NCBI GenBank assembly: GCA_937958235.1
Contig: CALFGG010000059.1
Coordinates: 1 to 15,758, forward strand
Length of the DNA: 15,758 nucleotides
Direction: 5' to 3'
Origin: an uncultured Candidatus Saccharibacteria bacterium
GTDB lineage: Bacteria > Patescibacteriota > Saccharimonadia > Saccharimonadales > Saccharimonadaceae
The notes beneath the pieces are model-generated. The model did not search any database, was not told the origin of the DNA, and worked only from the letters and a program-made list of their open reading frames with translations. Shown here in pieces: positions 1-7,194 of this stretch (its first letter is position 1; each line of letters starts with the position of its first letter). Made by a program: the position numbers and the translations under genes.

Positions 1-309
1 ATAGGAATCAATTTAATTGACTCACCTCAATCATTCCCTGAAGAGTTACACTCAATTGTTGGGAGCGTTTTTTCTTCAAAAGAAGAATATAATGAATCTT
101 CTTTCAATCGTAATCATTTTATTGCTCAATTTTTAGAAAAATGGGCATTTTATTATCAAAATCTTTCTAAGAGAGACTTTATCGAGTCTTATAAAGAACA
201 TTCTAATGTAATTGGTAAATTTGTGAATGTATTCGAAGGCAATCAAACATATTCTGCATATGCAAAAGATATTGATGAAACATTTTGGCACTGCGGAGGG
301 GCAATTATA
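1..309 (+). CDS. birA: Biotin-protein ligase (BirA), C-terminal part; 5' end outside window, no own stop in frame
   Basis: The frame starting at base 1 is open. It begins with IGINL, the end of the GIGINV-type motif of the BirA catalytic domain, followed by a helical stretch and then YKEHSNVIGKFVNVFEG and AYAKDID, which fit the start of the small C-terminal SH3-like domain (G+xV.V....G.A.DID). BirA makes biotinyl-AMP and transfers biotin to a lysine of carboxylase carrier proteins. The ATP/biotin-binding GRGRxG part lies upstream of the window. After DIDE the expected last 15-20 residues are not recognisable: this frame reads on into the permease start at 310 with no stop. A one-base shift at the TTTT run (283-286) would instead end the gene at TAA 308-310, overlapping the permease ATG as TAATG, the junction style used elsewhere here. 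The region is AT-rich (about 31% G+C counted over 1-300). Family call is fairly sure; the true 3' end is not. Confidence 0.62.
295..301 (+). promoter_or_regulatory. Strong Shine-Dalgarno site for the permease
   Basis: GGAGGGG lies 8 bases before ATG 310. It supports an independent translation start for the permease at 310 rather than at the upstream GTG 223 or as a single product with the BirA-like frame. Confidence 0.6.
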
Positions 310-1047
310 ATGAATTTTTTTGAAGTAATTTTTGGCAATGGTCGATGGATTTACCTTTGGCATGGTCTTGAAGTAACCATTGTTCTCACTACTATTTCAG
401 TTATCTCCGGACTTATTCTTGGTTTAATTCTTGCGCTTCTCCGCACCTCAAAGACCACTCCTTTTATCTTTCTTTCTCGCTTGCAGAAAAAGAACCCTTC
501 AAAACTATTAGGCCGGATTGCAGTCTTTAACCCATTTCAGTTTTTCGCTCAAATCTACATCGGACTAATGAGGGGAACCCCAGTGCTTGTACAGTTGCTT
601 ATTATGTACTACGTAGTGTTTGGCTCAATGCGAACTATGCCAAAATTAATCATTGCTGCTATCGCCTTTGCTATGAATAGTGCTGCCTATATTGCAGAGA
701 TTATTCGTGGCGGTATCGAAAGTGTTGATAAAGGACAGCTTGAAGCGGCTCGCTCTCTAGGCTTTTCTCATATCAAGGCTATGTATTATATAGTCTTACC
801 CCAGGCCCTAAAAAATTCTATGCCAGGACTCATTGGCGAAGGGGTTACTATGTTTAAAGAGACTTCGATTGTTGGCTGGATCGGTCTAAGTGATCTTATG
901 CGAGGAGCAGATGATATACGCTCACTTACGGCTACTGCCTTTCAGTCGCTAGTCGCCGCTGCTATCCTCTATCTTGCACTTACCCTCATCTTCTCAAAGG
1001 TCATGTTTAGATTAGAAAAGAAATTAAATAATGACGAGGAAAAGTAA
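310..1047 (+). CDS. Polar amino-acid ABC transporter permease (HisM/GlnP/ArtQ family)
   Basis: Inner-membrane subunit of an importer for polar amino acids, taking substrate from a binding protein and driven by the ATPase encoded next. The protein is 245 residues from ATG 310, chosen because of the GGAGGGG site. It has a first membrane segment at about 22-46, MRGTPVLVQLLIMYY at 87-101 (the FRGTPLLVQ signature of the family), further segments at about 112-132 and 205-228, and the EAA loop that docks on the ATPase at 145-165 (EAARSLGFSHIKAMYYIVLPQ), then KETSIVGWIG at 183-192. The stretch between the first and second spans (46-85) seems some 20 residues longer than in typical HisM/GlnP proteins. 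The stop TAA overlaps the ATPase start (TAATG). No substrate-binding protein gene is in the window, so the substrate (Gln, Arg, His, etc.) cannot be told. Confidence 0.88.
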   Translation: MNFFEVIFGNGRWIYLWHGLEVTIVLTTISVISGLILGLILALLRTSKTTPFIFLSRLQKKNPSKLLGRIAVFNPFQFFAQIYIGLMRGTPVLVQLLIMYYVVFGSMRTMPKLIIAAIAFAMNSAAYIAEIIRGGIESVDKGQLEAARSLGFSHIKAMYYIVLPQALKNSMPGLIGEGVTMFKETSIVGWIGLSDLMRGADDIRSLTATAFQSLVAAAILYLALTLIFSKVMFRLEKKLNNDEEK

Positions 1048-1775
1048 TGCCAATTATTGCTAAAAATATTCATAAAAACTTTGAGGATACTAAGGTACTT
1101 CGTGGTATTAATCTTACAATTCACGATGGCGAGGTAGTGGTTCTTGTGGGTGCTAGCGGTTCTGGTAAATCCACTTTTTTGAGATGTCTCAATCTATTAG
1201 CTACACCCACTTCTGGTCAGGTTCTTATTGATGGTGTAGATATTACAGAACCAGGCGTGGATCTAAATCAAATTCGACGTAAGGTTGGAATGGTCTTTCA
1301 GAATTTTAATCTCTTCGATAATTTATCTGTACTTGAAAATATTAAGCTAGGTCCAAAAAAATTACTTCATCAAAAAGAGCAGGATGCTGATAGAGAGGCC
1401 AGAAAACTACTTAAAATGGTTGGTTTATCTAGTAAAGCAGATGCTTATCCACGTAACTTATCCGGAGGCCAAAAACAACGTATTGCCATCGCACGTGCAC
1501 TAGCCATGCATCCGGAAGCTATACTTTTTGATGAACCGACTTCGGCGCTTGATCCCGAAATGATTGGTGAGGTTCTTGATGTAATTCGCGATCTCGCCAA
1601 ACAAGGATTAACAATGGTAATTGTAACTCACGAAATGAGTTTTGCTCGCGAGGTTGGTAACCGCATGATCTTTCTTGACCATGGTAAAATCATCGAGGAT
1701 GGCACTCCAAAACAGGTTATGGACCATCCCAAAACCGAACGCGCCGCTCGCTTCTTCTCTTCAATCCGAAAATAG
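1047..1775 (+). CDS. glnQ: Polar amino-acid ABC transporter ATP-binding protein (GlnQ/HisP/ArtP family)
   Basis: Cytoplasmic ATPase that pairs with the preceding permease. All nucleotide-binding motifs are present in 242 residues: Walker A GASGSGKST at 35-43, Q-loop in GMVFQNFNLFDNLSVLEN, ABC signature LSGGQKQRIAIARAL, Walker B ILFDEPTSALDP and the switch histidine in VTHEM. The QNFNLF/LSVLENI wording after the Q-loop and the overall length are typical of the GlnQ subfamily. It starts on ATG 1047, overlapping the permease stop by one base, with GAGG at 1036-1039 as ribosome site, so the two are translationally coupled. The glnQ symbol denotes the subfamily; glutamine specificity is not shown. 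Confidence 0.93.
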   Translation: MPIIAKNIHKNFEDTKVLRGINLTIHDGEVVVLVGASGSGKSTFLRCLNLLATPTSGQVLIDGVDITEPGVDLNQIRRKVGMVFQNFNLFDNLSVLENIKLGPKKLLHQKEQDADREARKLLKMVGLSSKADAYPRNLSGGQKQRIAIARALAMHPEAILFDEPTSALDPEMIGEVLDVIRDLAKQGLTMVIVTHEMSFAREVGNRMIFLDHGKIIEDGTPKQVMDHPKTERAARFFSSIRK

Positions 1776-1786
1776 TCATCTGTTCT

Positions 1787-1816
1787 TTGCCAAGTTTATC
1801 CTCTTTATGTTAAAAT
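1787..1816 (+). promoter_or_regulatory. Sigma70-type promoter of the envelope cluster, predicted leaderless
   Basis: TTGCCA (1787-1792; 5 of 6 matches to TTGACA), an 18-base spacer, then TAAAAT (1811-1816) preceded by an extended TGT (1808-1810). Transcription would be expected to start about 7 bases past the hexamer, i.e. at about 1823, which is the A of the first ATG. No Shine-Dalgarno motif is visible before that ATG, which agrees with a leaderless message. Confidence 0.6.
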
Positions 1817-1822
1817 TACGGT

Positions 1823-3130
1823 ATGACTCCAGTGATGAAATTTAAGAAAAAATTTTACTTTCTCGTAGCTTCCTATTTTAGATTTTTTGCTAACATCTCA
1901 TTTCGTCGCTGGCGACCTCGTGTGATCGCTATTACTGGCTCTGTCGGTAAAACAACCATGTTGAACTTGGTGGAATGTATCCTGAAGGATCGCGCTCATT
2001 ATTCTCATGATGCTAACTCCGCCTATGGTATTGCCTTTGATATCCTAAAATTAACTGGCGTAACTGGCTCCAAATTAAAATGGCTCTATCTTTTTATTGC
2101 TGCTCCAATTAAATCAATATTTTATACGCATAAAGAGGAGTTTTATGTTGTTGAAATTGATGGGGAAAGGCCACACGAGGCTGAATTTCTTGCCTCCTGG
2201 CTTAAGCCTGAGGTCACATTATGGATCTCTCTTGGCCTGTCGCACGCAGTCCAATTCGAGCAGCAAGTAAAAGATGGGCTGTTTGAAAATCTTGATAAAG
2301 CCATTACTCACGAATTCGCTACGCTGCCAGAACATACACAGAAGCTTGTGATTATTGATAATGACGTCGAACTGATGGTTCGCGCTCTTGACAGCATTAA
2401 ACAAAAAGGACTTACAAAAGCTAAAGTAATTAAATGCTCCAAAAAAGATCTCGTAAAATATCAGGTAATGCCAAATCAGACTAAGTTTGAGATTCAGTCT
2501 GACGAAAGTGGTCAAACAAGGCGGTATCAGTTTAACCGACCTCTTTCAAAAGACCTCACTATTCAGCTAGTTATGCTCGAAAAGTTAGCTGAATACTTAA
2601 AAATCAAAATAGATTCAGACCTCTCAGATTTTCGCCTAGCACCAGGTCGTAATTCATATTTTGAAGGCAAAAATGGTGTTCAGATTATCGATAGTAGTTA
2701 TAATGCTCATCTAATTTCGGTAAAATCAATTTTAGAGATGTTTAAAGCTATGAAGGTGGAGCATAAGTGGCTAGTGATTGGTGATATTGTGGACCAAGGC
2801 AGTATTGAGGGACAGGAACACGCAAAACTAGCCACTGAAATTATCAAGGTAAAACCAGAAAAAGTTATTCTAATCGGTCGTCGCACTAAGAAATATACGG
2901 CGCCACTTCTGAAAGAAGCTGGTATTGACCCTTATGTGACCAATGACCCTAAAGAAGCCTTAGTCTATCTAGAGAAACATTTGAGCGGTTCAGAGACGAT
3001 TCTCTTTAAAGGCTCTCAGTATCTCGAATGGATCATTGAGAAGATTTTAAAAAATCCAGCCGATGCTAAGAAGCTACCTAGACGCGAAAAAGCTGCGATC
3101 AAAAGACGACAAAAACGAGGATTAAATTAA
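1823..3130 (+). CDS. MurF-like Mur ligase without the usual N-terminal domain
   Basis: ATP-dependent amide ligase of the Mur family, 435 residues. Seen: P-loop AITGSVGKTT at 36-45; VVEIDGERPHEAEFLASWLKP at 109-129, with the conserved Glu111; ISLGLSHAVQF at 135-145, matching NIGPAHLEGF of MurF, with His141; Lys159 is a possible carbamylated lysine; APGRNSYFEGKNG at 273-285 and IIDSSYNAH at 288-296 match PGRM...GKNG and DDSYNAN of MurF; the C-terminal domain (about 288-410) has IGDIVDQG for LGDMLELG. Canonical MurF has about 80-100 residues before the P-loop that hold the UDP-MurNAc-peptide; here there are only about 35, with a hydrophobic/aromatic stretch at 11-25 that might touch the membrane. 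MurF adds D-Ala-D-Ala to the tripeptide precursor; whether this protein does so, or uses another acceptor, is open. A basic tail ends the protein (RREKAAIKRRQKRGLN). The stop overlaps the next ATG as TAATG. Confidence 0.8.
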   Translation: MTPVMKFKKKFYFLVASYFRFFANISFRRWRPRVIAITGSVGKTTMLNLVECILKDRAHYSHDANSAYGIAFDILKLTGVTGSKLKWLYLFIAAPIKSIFYTHKEEFYVVEIDGERPHEAEFLASWLKPEVTLWISLGLSHAVQFEQQVKDGLFENLDKAITHEFATLPEHTQKLVIIDNDVELMVRALDSIKQKGLTKAKVIKCSKKDLVKYQVMPNQTKFEIQSDESGQTRRYQFNRPLSKDLTIQLVMLEKLAEYLKIKIDSDLSDFRLAPGRNSYFEGKNGVQIIDSSYNAHLISVKSILEMFKAMKVEHKWLVIGDIVDQGSIEGQEHAKLATEIIKVKPEKVILIGRRTKKYTAPLLKEAGIDPYVTNDPKEALVYLEKHLSGSETILFKGSQYLEWIIEKILKNPADAKKLPRREKAAIKRRQKRGLN

Positions 3131-3813
3131 TGACAAAAACACTTTATATCATTCATGGTTGGACCTATTCCGTGGAACCCTGGAATAAAACCATTAAACT
3201 CTTAAATGATAACTATAAGATTAAGGTAAAGATGTTACACGTCCCCGGACTTACTGACCCCAGCAAAAAAGTGTGGAATATCGATGAATATGTTAAATGG
3301 GCCGATTCATTACTACCAGAAGACGCAGTGGTTCTTGGCCATAGTAACGGAGGTAGAATTTTATTAAACCTCTTATCAAGGCAACCTGCGCGGGTCTCTC
3401 ATCTAATTTTACTTGACGCCGCCGGTGTCTATGAGCCATCAAAAAAACGTGATATTTTAAGAGCAATCAGTCAGCTATTCGCGCCATTAAAACAGATTAA
3501 AGTTCTGCGCAAACTGCTTCATCGTATCATTGGTGCTGGTGATTACGAAAAGGCTCCTGAAAACATGAAAAAAACCTTAACTAATATGCTGGATTCGGAC
3601 CGCCAACTAGATATCTCCAAGGTTAAAGTAAAAACCGACATTCTGTGGGGTGAATTAGATAAAATCACTCCTCCAAGGCATGCACAAAAAATGCATCAGC
3701 AAATCAAAAAGAGCCGACTCAAGTTATTTCCAAATTGGACACACGCACCCTATATTTGTGATCCGGAAGGACTTGCTCTCGCTATTAGCGAAGTTATGGA
3801 GGCAAAGAGGTGA
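3130..3813 (+). CDS. Alpha/beta hydrolase
   Basis: A 227-residue single-domain alpha/beta hydrolase, cytoplasmic as no signal peptide is seen. Seen: oxyanion HGW at 9-11; nucleophile elbow GHSNGG at 70-75 with Ser72; Asp177 in WGELDKITPP as likely acid; His205 in NWTHAPY as likely base. The catalytic triad and its order are complete, so it is probably an active esterase, thioesterase or peptidase-like enzyme; substrate is unknown. It overlaps the MurF-like gene by one base (TAATG, ribosome site GAGG 3117-3120) and the next gene by three bases, so its product is likely made in step with the envelope enzymes around it, which suggests a hydrolytic step in the same pathway. Its TGA stop (3811-3813) is the only UGA stop in the window. 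Confidence 0.85.
   Translation: MTKTLYIIHGWTYSVEPWNKTIKLLNDNYKIKVKMLHVPGLTDPSKKVWNIDEYVKWADSLLPEDAVVLGHSNGGRILLNLLSRQPARVSHLILLDAAGVYEPSKKRDILRAISQLFAPLKQIKVLRKLLHRIIGAGDYEKAPENMKKTLTNMLDSDRQLDISKVKVKTDILWGELDKITPPRHAQKMHQQIKKSRLKLFPNWTHAPYICDPEGLALAISEVMEAKR
3798..3802 (+). promoter_or_regulatory. Shine-Dalgarno site supporting the GTG start at 3810
   Basis: GGAGG lies 7 bases before GTG 3810, inside the end of the hydrolase gene. It supports a GTG start overlapping the hydrolase TGA stop (GTGA). Confidence 0.6.
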
Positions 3814-6083
3814 AACATTTTTTCCTAGGTCGTGCTAATAATTTTAACCTTAAAGAAACCCTGCGTTTTCTTGCAAGTTTCGGTACAAAAAAGGATTATG
3901 TAAAATTAAAACAATTCTTTGCTAACCAGTATCAAGTTGATCAAAAAAACGTATATCTCTTTCATTCTGGTCGCACCGCTCTTTCTTTGGCTCTAATCTC
4001 GCAAATCCCAGCAGCATCCAAGGATTCTTCAGTTGATAAAAAAGTTAAGGCAGAAGCAACTTCAAGAGAAGAATCGCTTCCAGCCGTTGCTATAACATCA
4101 CTAACCTGTTTTGCAGTTGTACAGGCGATCAGGGCTGCTGGATACCAACCAATTTACTTAGATATTGACCCTAAAACCCTACATTTTAATGCAAACATTC
4201 TAAAGAAATGCATTAAGAAGTATCCCAACCTTAAAGCCGTCATTGTTCAAAATAATCTTGGTATCCCAGCAGAAATAGTAGAAATTGAAAAGTTAGCAAA
4301 AGAACATAATCTTTTTCTTATTGAAGACCTTGCTCACTCATACGACATTCATTATTCGGACGGACGTCTTGCCGGAAGTATTGGTGACGCCGTTGTCCTT
4401 TCTTTTGGTAAAGGAAAATCACTGGATGCAATTTCGGGCGGAGCACTAATCATGCGAGTACCTTCCAAGAATCGCCTCTTGGACTCTCAGGATATCGCTA
4501 GTCGCGCACCAAAGATCTCAAGCTCCTTACGAGATAATCTTTATCCATTGTTTGCTCTCATTTCCCGCGCACTTTCTTATCTCTCATTTGGTCGTTTTAA
4601 TTTAGGCCAAATCTGGATTCATACTCTATTGAAACTAAAACTAATTCAACGTTCTGCCGACGCTGAGCTTGACTTTGAACGCCGACTCAGTTATTGGCAG
4701 TCAAGATATATACTAAAAAAGCTACAAAAGAGTCAAGAATATCATTCAATTTTACGCTACCCGCTTCTTGTTAAGGATCGAAACAGTGTTCTATCCAAAC
4801 TAAAAAAAGCCGGCTTCTTCTTTGACGAAATTTGGTACGACTCACCAGTGGCACCTAAGCGCTACTTTAAAAAATCAGATTTTAATGAAAACGACTGCCC
4901 TGTTGCTACATTGGTGGCCAAACATCTAATTAATTTTCCAACGAATTATTCATTCTTGCAGCTGAAGAGAGCTTGGCAGATTATTGCTCCGCAGCTAGTT
5001 GAAATAAAAGTCAATCAACAAGGACAGCCAGAACTTCTCAAAAAAGATTCTGTGGCTTTGTTAAAAGGGCAAAAAGCTACAAAGAGCTTAGTCAAGTTAT
5101 CGCAACGGGATTGGAACAACCAGATTCGGGATTATGACCTTGCAAACTTTCTGCAATCTCCTCGCTGGCAAAAATATAACGAACTCCTAGGCCGCCGAGT
5201 ACTTCTCTGTGAGTTCTATGGACATGTTAAAGTACTTATGGTTATTAAGGACGCCAAGCGTGGTCGATTCCTAGAAATCCCTAATGGACCCCTGCTTAAT
5301 TGGCAGGATCCCGTCGTTGTCGCTCTTGTTTTTCAAGAAATTTTCCAAATTGCCAAGCAATATAAATGCGCTTTCATCCGTTTTCGTCCAGCCCTTGCTG
5401 ATTCCGAAGAAAATCGCTTTATTCTAAAGCAACTAGGTTCAATTGAGGCTTCGTTCCATCTAGGCGCAGAACATACCGTCATGATTGACTTAACAAAAAC
5501 CGAAGAAGATCTCCTAGCCACCTTCCGACGACAGACCCGCTACGAGGTGCGCCGTGCTGAAAAGCTAAAAATCACTGTGGAAGATCGCTCAGATGATGCT
5601 GGTATCCTGGAGGAATTTCATCAGGTTCAGTTAGACACCGCAAAACGTCAAAACTTTATTCCACCCACCAAAAAAGAGCTGCAAGCACTAAAAGATAGCT
5701 TCGCAGAAGATCTTAGATTATACGTTGCATATGACGAAACTCATGAGCCAATTGCCTATGGTCTTATCCTGATTGATGGGATAGAGGCGGAATACTACGA
5801 GGCAGCCAGTACACCACTTAATCGCAAATTGCCAGGCGCTTATGCATTGCAGTGGCAAATTATGCGCGACCTTAAAAAACGGGGTATCCAGCGTTATAAC
5901 CTTTGGGGAATCGCCCCGGAAGGACAAACAAAGCACCGTTATGCTGGAGTTACCACCTTTAAGACTGGATTCTCCGAGCACCGCTTCACCTATGTTGCGG
6001 CTCAAGATATTTCGGTGAGTCCATTACGTTATCAATTTAATCGTCTAATTGAGACCATCCGTAAAAAACGACGTCATTTATAA
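3810..6083 (+). CDS. DegT/DnrJ/EryC1-type PLP aminotransferase fused to a FemAB aminoacyltransferase
   Basis: A 757-residue two-domain protein. Residues about 1-395 are a DegT-family sugar aminotransferase: HSGRTALSLAL at 52-62, DIDPKTLHFNA at 118-128, IEDLAHS at 171-177 with Asp173 for the pyridine nitrogen of PLP, and SFGKGKSLDAISGGALI at 198-214, where Lys203 aligns with the PLP lysine. A Ser/Lys/Glu-rich insertion sits at about 66-91. Residues about 425-757 are a FemAB/FemX-like acyltransferase with the GNAT-type fold: NFLQSPRWQKY at 446-456, FIRFRPAL at 522-529, RRQTRYEVRRAEK at 573-585, TAKRQNF at 610-616, and RYNLWGIAP..GQTKHRYAGV..FKTGF at 695-721. FemAB enzymes move an amino acid from aminoacyl-tRNA to an amino group of a cell-wall precursor. 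The fusion suggests that an amino group made by the first domain, or one nearby, is acylated by the second. Both active sites look intact. Starts on GTG 3810 (GGAGG 7 bases upstream), overlapping the hydrolase stop. Confidence 0.85.
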   Translation: MKHFFLGRANNFNLKETLRFLASFGTKKDYVKLKQFFANQYQVDQKNVYLFHSGRTALSLALISQIPAASKDSSVDKKVKAEATSREESLPAVAITSLTCFAVVQAIRAAGYQPIYLDIDPKTLHFNANILKKCIKKYPNLKAVIVQNNLGIPAEIVEIEKLAKEHNLFLIEDLAHSYDIHYSDGRLAGSIGDAVVLSFGKGKSLDAISGGALIMRVPSKNRLLDSQDIASRAPKISSSLRDNLYPLFALISRALSYLSFGRFNLGQIWIHTLLKLKLIQRSADAELDFERRLSYWQSRYILKKLQKSQEYHSILRYPLLVKDRNSVLSKLKKAGFFFDEIWYDSPVAPKRYFKKSDFNENDCPVATLVAKHLINFPTNYSFLQLKRAWQIIAPQLVEIKVNQQGQPELLKKDSVALLKGQKATKSLVKLSQRDWNNQIRDYDLANFLQSPRWQKYNELLGRRVLLCEFYGHVKVLMVIKDAKRGRFLEIPNGPLLNWQDPVVVALVFQEIFQIAKQYKCAFIRFRPALADSEENRFILKQLGSIEASFHLGAEHTVMIDLTKTEEDLLATFRRQTRYEVRRAEKLKITVEDRSDDAGILEEFHQVQLDTAKRQNFIPPTKKELQALKDSFAEDLRLYVAYDETHEPIAYGLILIDGIEAEYYEAASTPLNRKLPGAYALQWQIMRDLKKRGIQRYNLWGIAPEGQTKHRYAGVTTFKTGFSEHRFTYVAAQDISVSPLRYQFNRLIETIRKKRRHL

Positions 6084-6093
6084 AAGGAAAAAC

Positions 6094-7137
6094 ATGAAAG
6101 AAACAACTAAGCCAAAAGTCACCGTCGAAGAATGTACTTCCAAAAAAGAATGGGATGCTTTTATTATCAGCTTCAAAGAGGCAAACTTTTTACAATCATG
6201 GGATTTTTACGAATTTTACCAGAGCATTAATCATCAAATTGTCCGACGGGTTTTTAGACGTGACGGGAAGATTGTCGCCGCCTATGCTGGTGAAGTTGAG
6301 CCAGCTAAAAGGGGCCGTCACCTAGCTATCGCCGGCGGTCCTATTCTCGACTGGCAAGATCAGAACCTAGTGAAGCGGGTTTTTGATGATATGAAAAACG
6401 TTGCAAAAAACCTACAATGTGTCTTTGTCCGGGTGCGTCCACAACTAGAATACAATCAGGATTCCGTTCAAATTTTTAAGGAGCATAATTTTAGAAAAGC
6501 CCCAATGTATTTATCTGTTGAATATGCTGGGGTTCTAGATCTACATAAAAACGAAGAAGAAATCATGGCAAATATGCGACAACGTCTTCGTCGGGCCTTA
6601 AGAAAAGCGGAAAAGAATCAAATCACAATCGAAACTTCCACCAACCCTGAAGCAATTAAAGAGTTTTATCAGATTGAACTCCAGACCGCCAAACGTCATT
6701 CTTTCTATGCTTTCTCCGAAAAATTTCTTACTAAACAATTCGCAGCCTTTGCTAAAGGCAAAGAGGCTATCCTTTATATTGCTAAGAAGGACGGTGAAAT
6801 TTTGGCAGAAAATTTCATGATTTTTTACGGCAACGAGGCCTCATATCACTACGGAGTCTCCTCAGAACTCGGGACAAAGTATTCTGGTGCCCCGCTTCTT
6901 CATATGCAGGCTATGCGTGACGCGAGAAAGCGCGGTATTACTCGTTATAACTTCTGGGGAATTGTTGACGAAGAAGATACTAAACATCGCTTTTATGGTG
7001 TTTCCGTCTTTAAGCGTGGCTTTGGTGTATCCGAGTTAAAATATCTTCCAGCCCATGATCTAATCTTAGATAAAAAACAATATTATTTAAAAACCTATCT
7101 TATTGAAACCCTACGTCGAAAAATTCGTCATGTTTAA
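6094..7137 (+). CDS. FemAB-family peptidoglycan aminoacyltransferase (FemX-like)
   Basis: A 347-residue stand-alone FemAB protein of about the size of Weissella FemX, without the coiled-coil arm of staphylococcal FemA. Seen: NFLQSWDFYEFY at 31-42, AIAGGPILDWQDQN at 78-91, VFVRVRPQL at 110-118, MRQRLRRALRKAEK at 161-174, TAKRHSF at 198-204, and RYNFWGIVDEEDTKHRFYGV at 284-303 with FKRGFG. The same blocks in the same order occur in the C-terminal half of the preceding fused protein, so the two are tandem paralogues. Expected activity: tRNA-dependent addition of an amino acid to a cell-wall or glycolipid precursor at the inner face of the membrane. Start ATG 6094 is chosen because AAGGA lies at 6084-6088, just after the TAA of the preceding gene (6081-6083); the TTG at 6049 would overlap that gene by 35 bases. 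Ends with a basic tail (RRKIRHV). The 57-base gap after it has no convincing terminator. Confidence 0.88.
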   Translation: MKETTKPKVTVEECTSKKEWDAFIISFKEANFLQSWDFYEFYQSINHQIVRRVFRRDGKIVAAYAGEVEPAKRGRHLAIAGGPILDWQDQNLVKRVFDDMKNVAKNLQCVFVRVRPQLEYNQDSVQIFKEHNFRKAPMYLSVEYAGVLDLHKNEEEIMANMRQRLRRALRKAEKNQITIETSTNPEAIKEFYQIELQTAKRHSFYAFSEKFLTKQFAAFAKGKEAILYIAKKDGEILAENFMIFYGNEASYHYGVSSELGTKYSGAPLLHMQAMRDARKRGITRYNFWGIVDEEDTKHRFYGVSVFKRGFGVSELKYLPAHDLILDKKQYYLKTYLIETLRRKIRHV

Positions 7138-7155
7138 AATCTAGGTTTCATTCTG

Positions 7156-7184
7156 TTTAGCTTTTTAAAAAAATATAGTATAAT
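7156..7184 (+). promoter_or_regulatory. Promoter of the 1019-residue membrane protein, near-leaderless
   Basis: A perfect TATAAT at 7179-7184, with a weak -35 TTTAGC (7156-7161) at 17 bases. The expected start, about 7191, is only about 4 bases before ATG 7195, and no Shine-Dalgarno motif is visible, so the message is likely leaderless or nearly so. Confidence 0.55.
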
Positions 7185-7194
7185 CATAAGCAAT

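Noticed and set aside
223..309. GTG 223 as start of the permease
   Set aside because: The extra residues match the BirA C-terminal domain, not a permease, and a strong GGAGGGG precedes ATG 310.
6049..6093. TTG 6049 as start of the second FemAB
   Set aside because: It would overlap the preceding gene by 35 bases and has no ribosome site; ATG 6094 has one directly after the previous stop.
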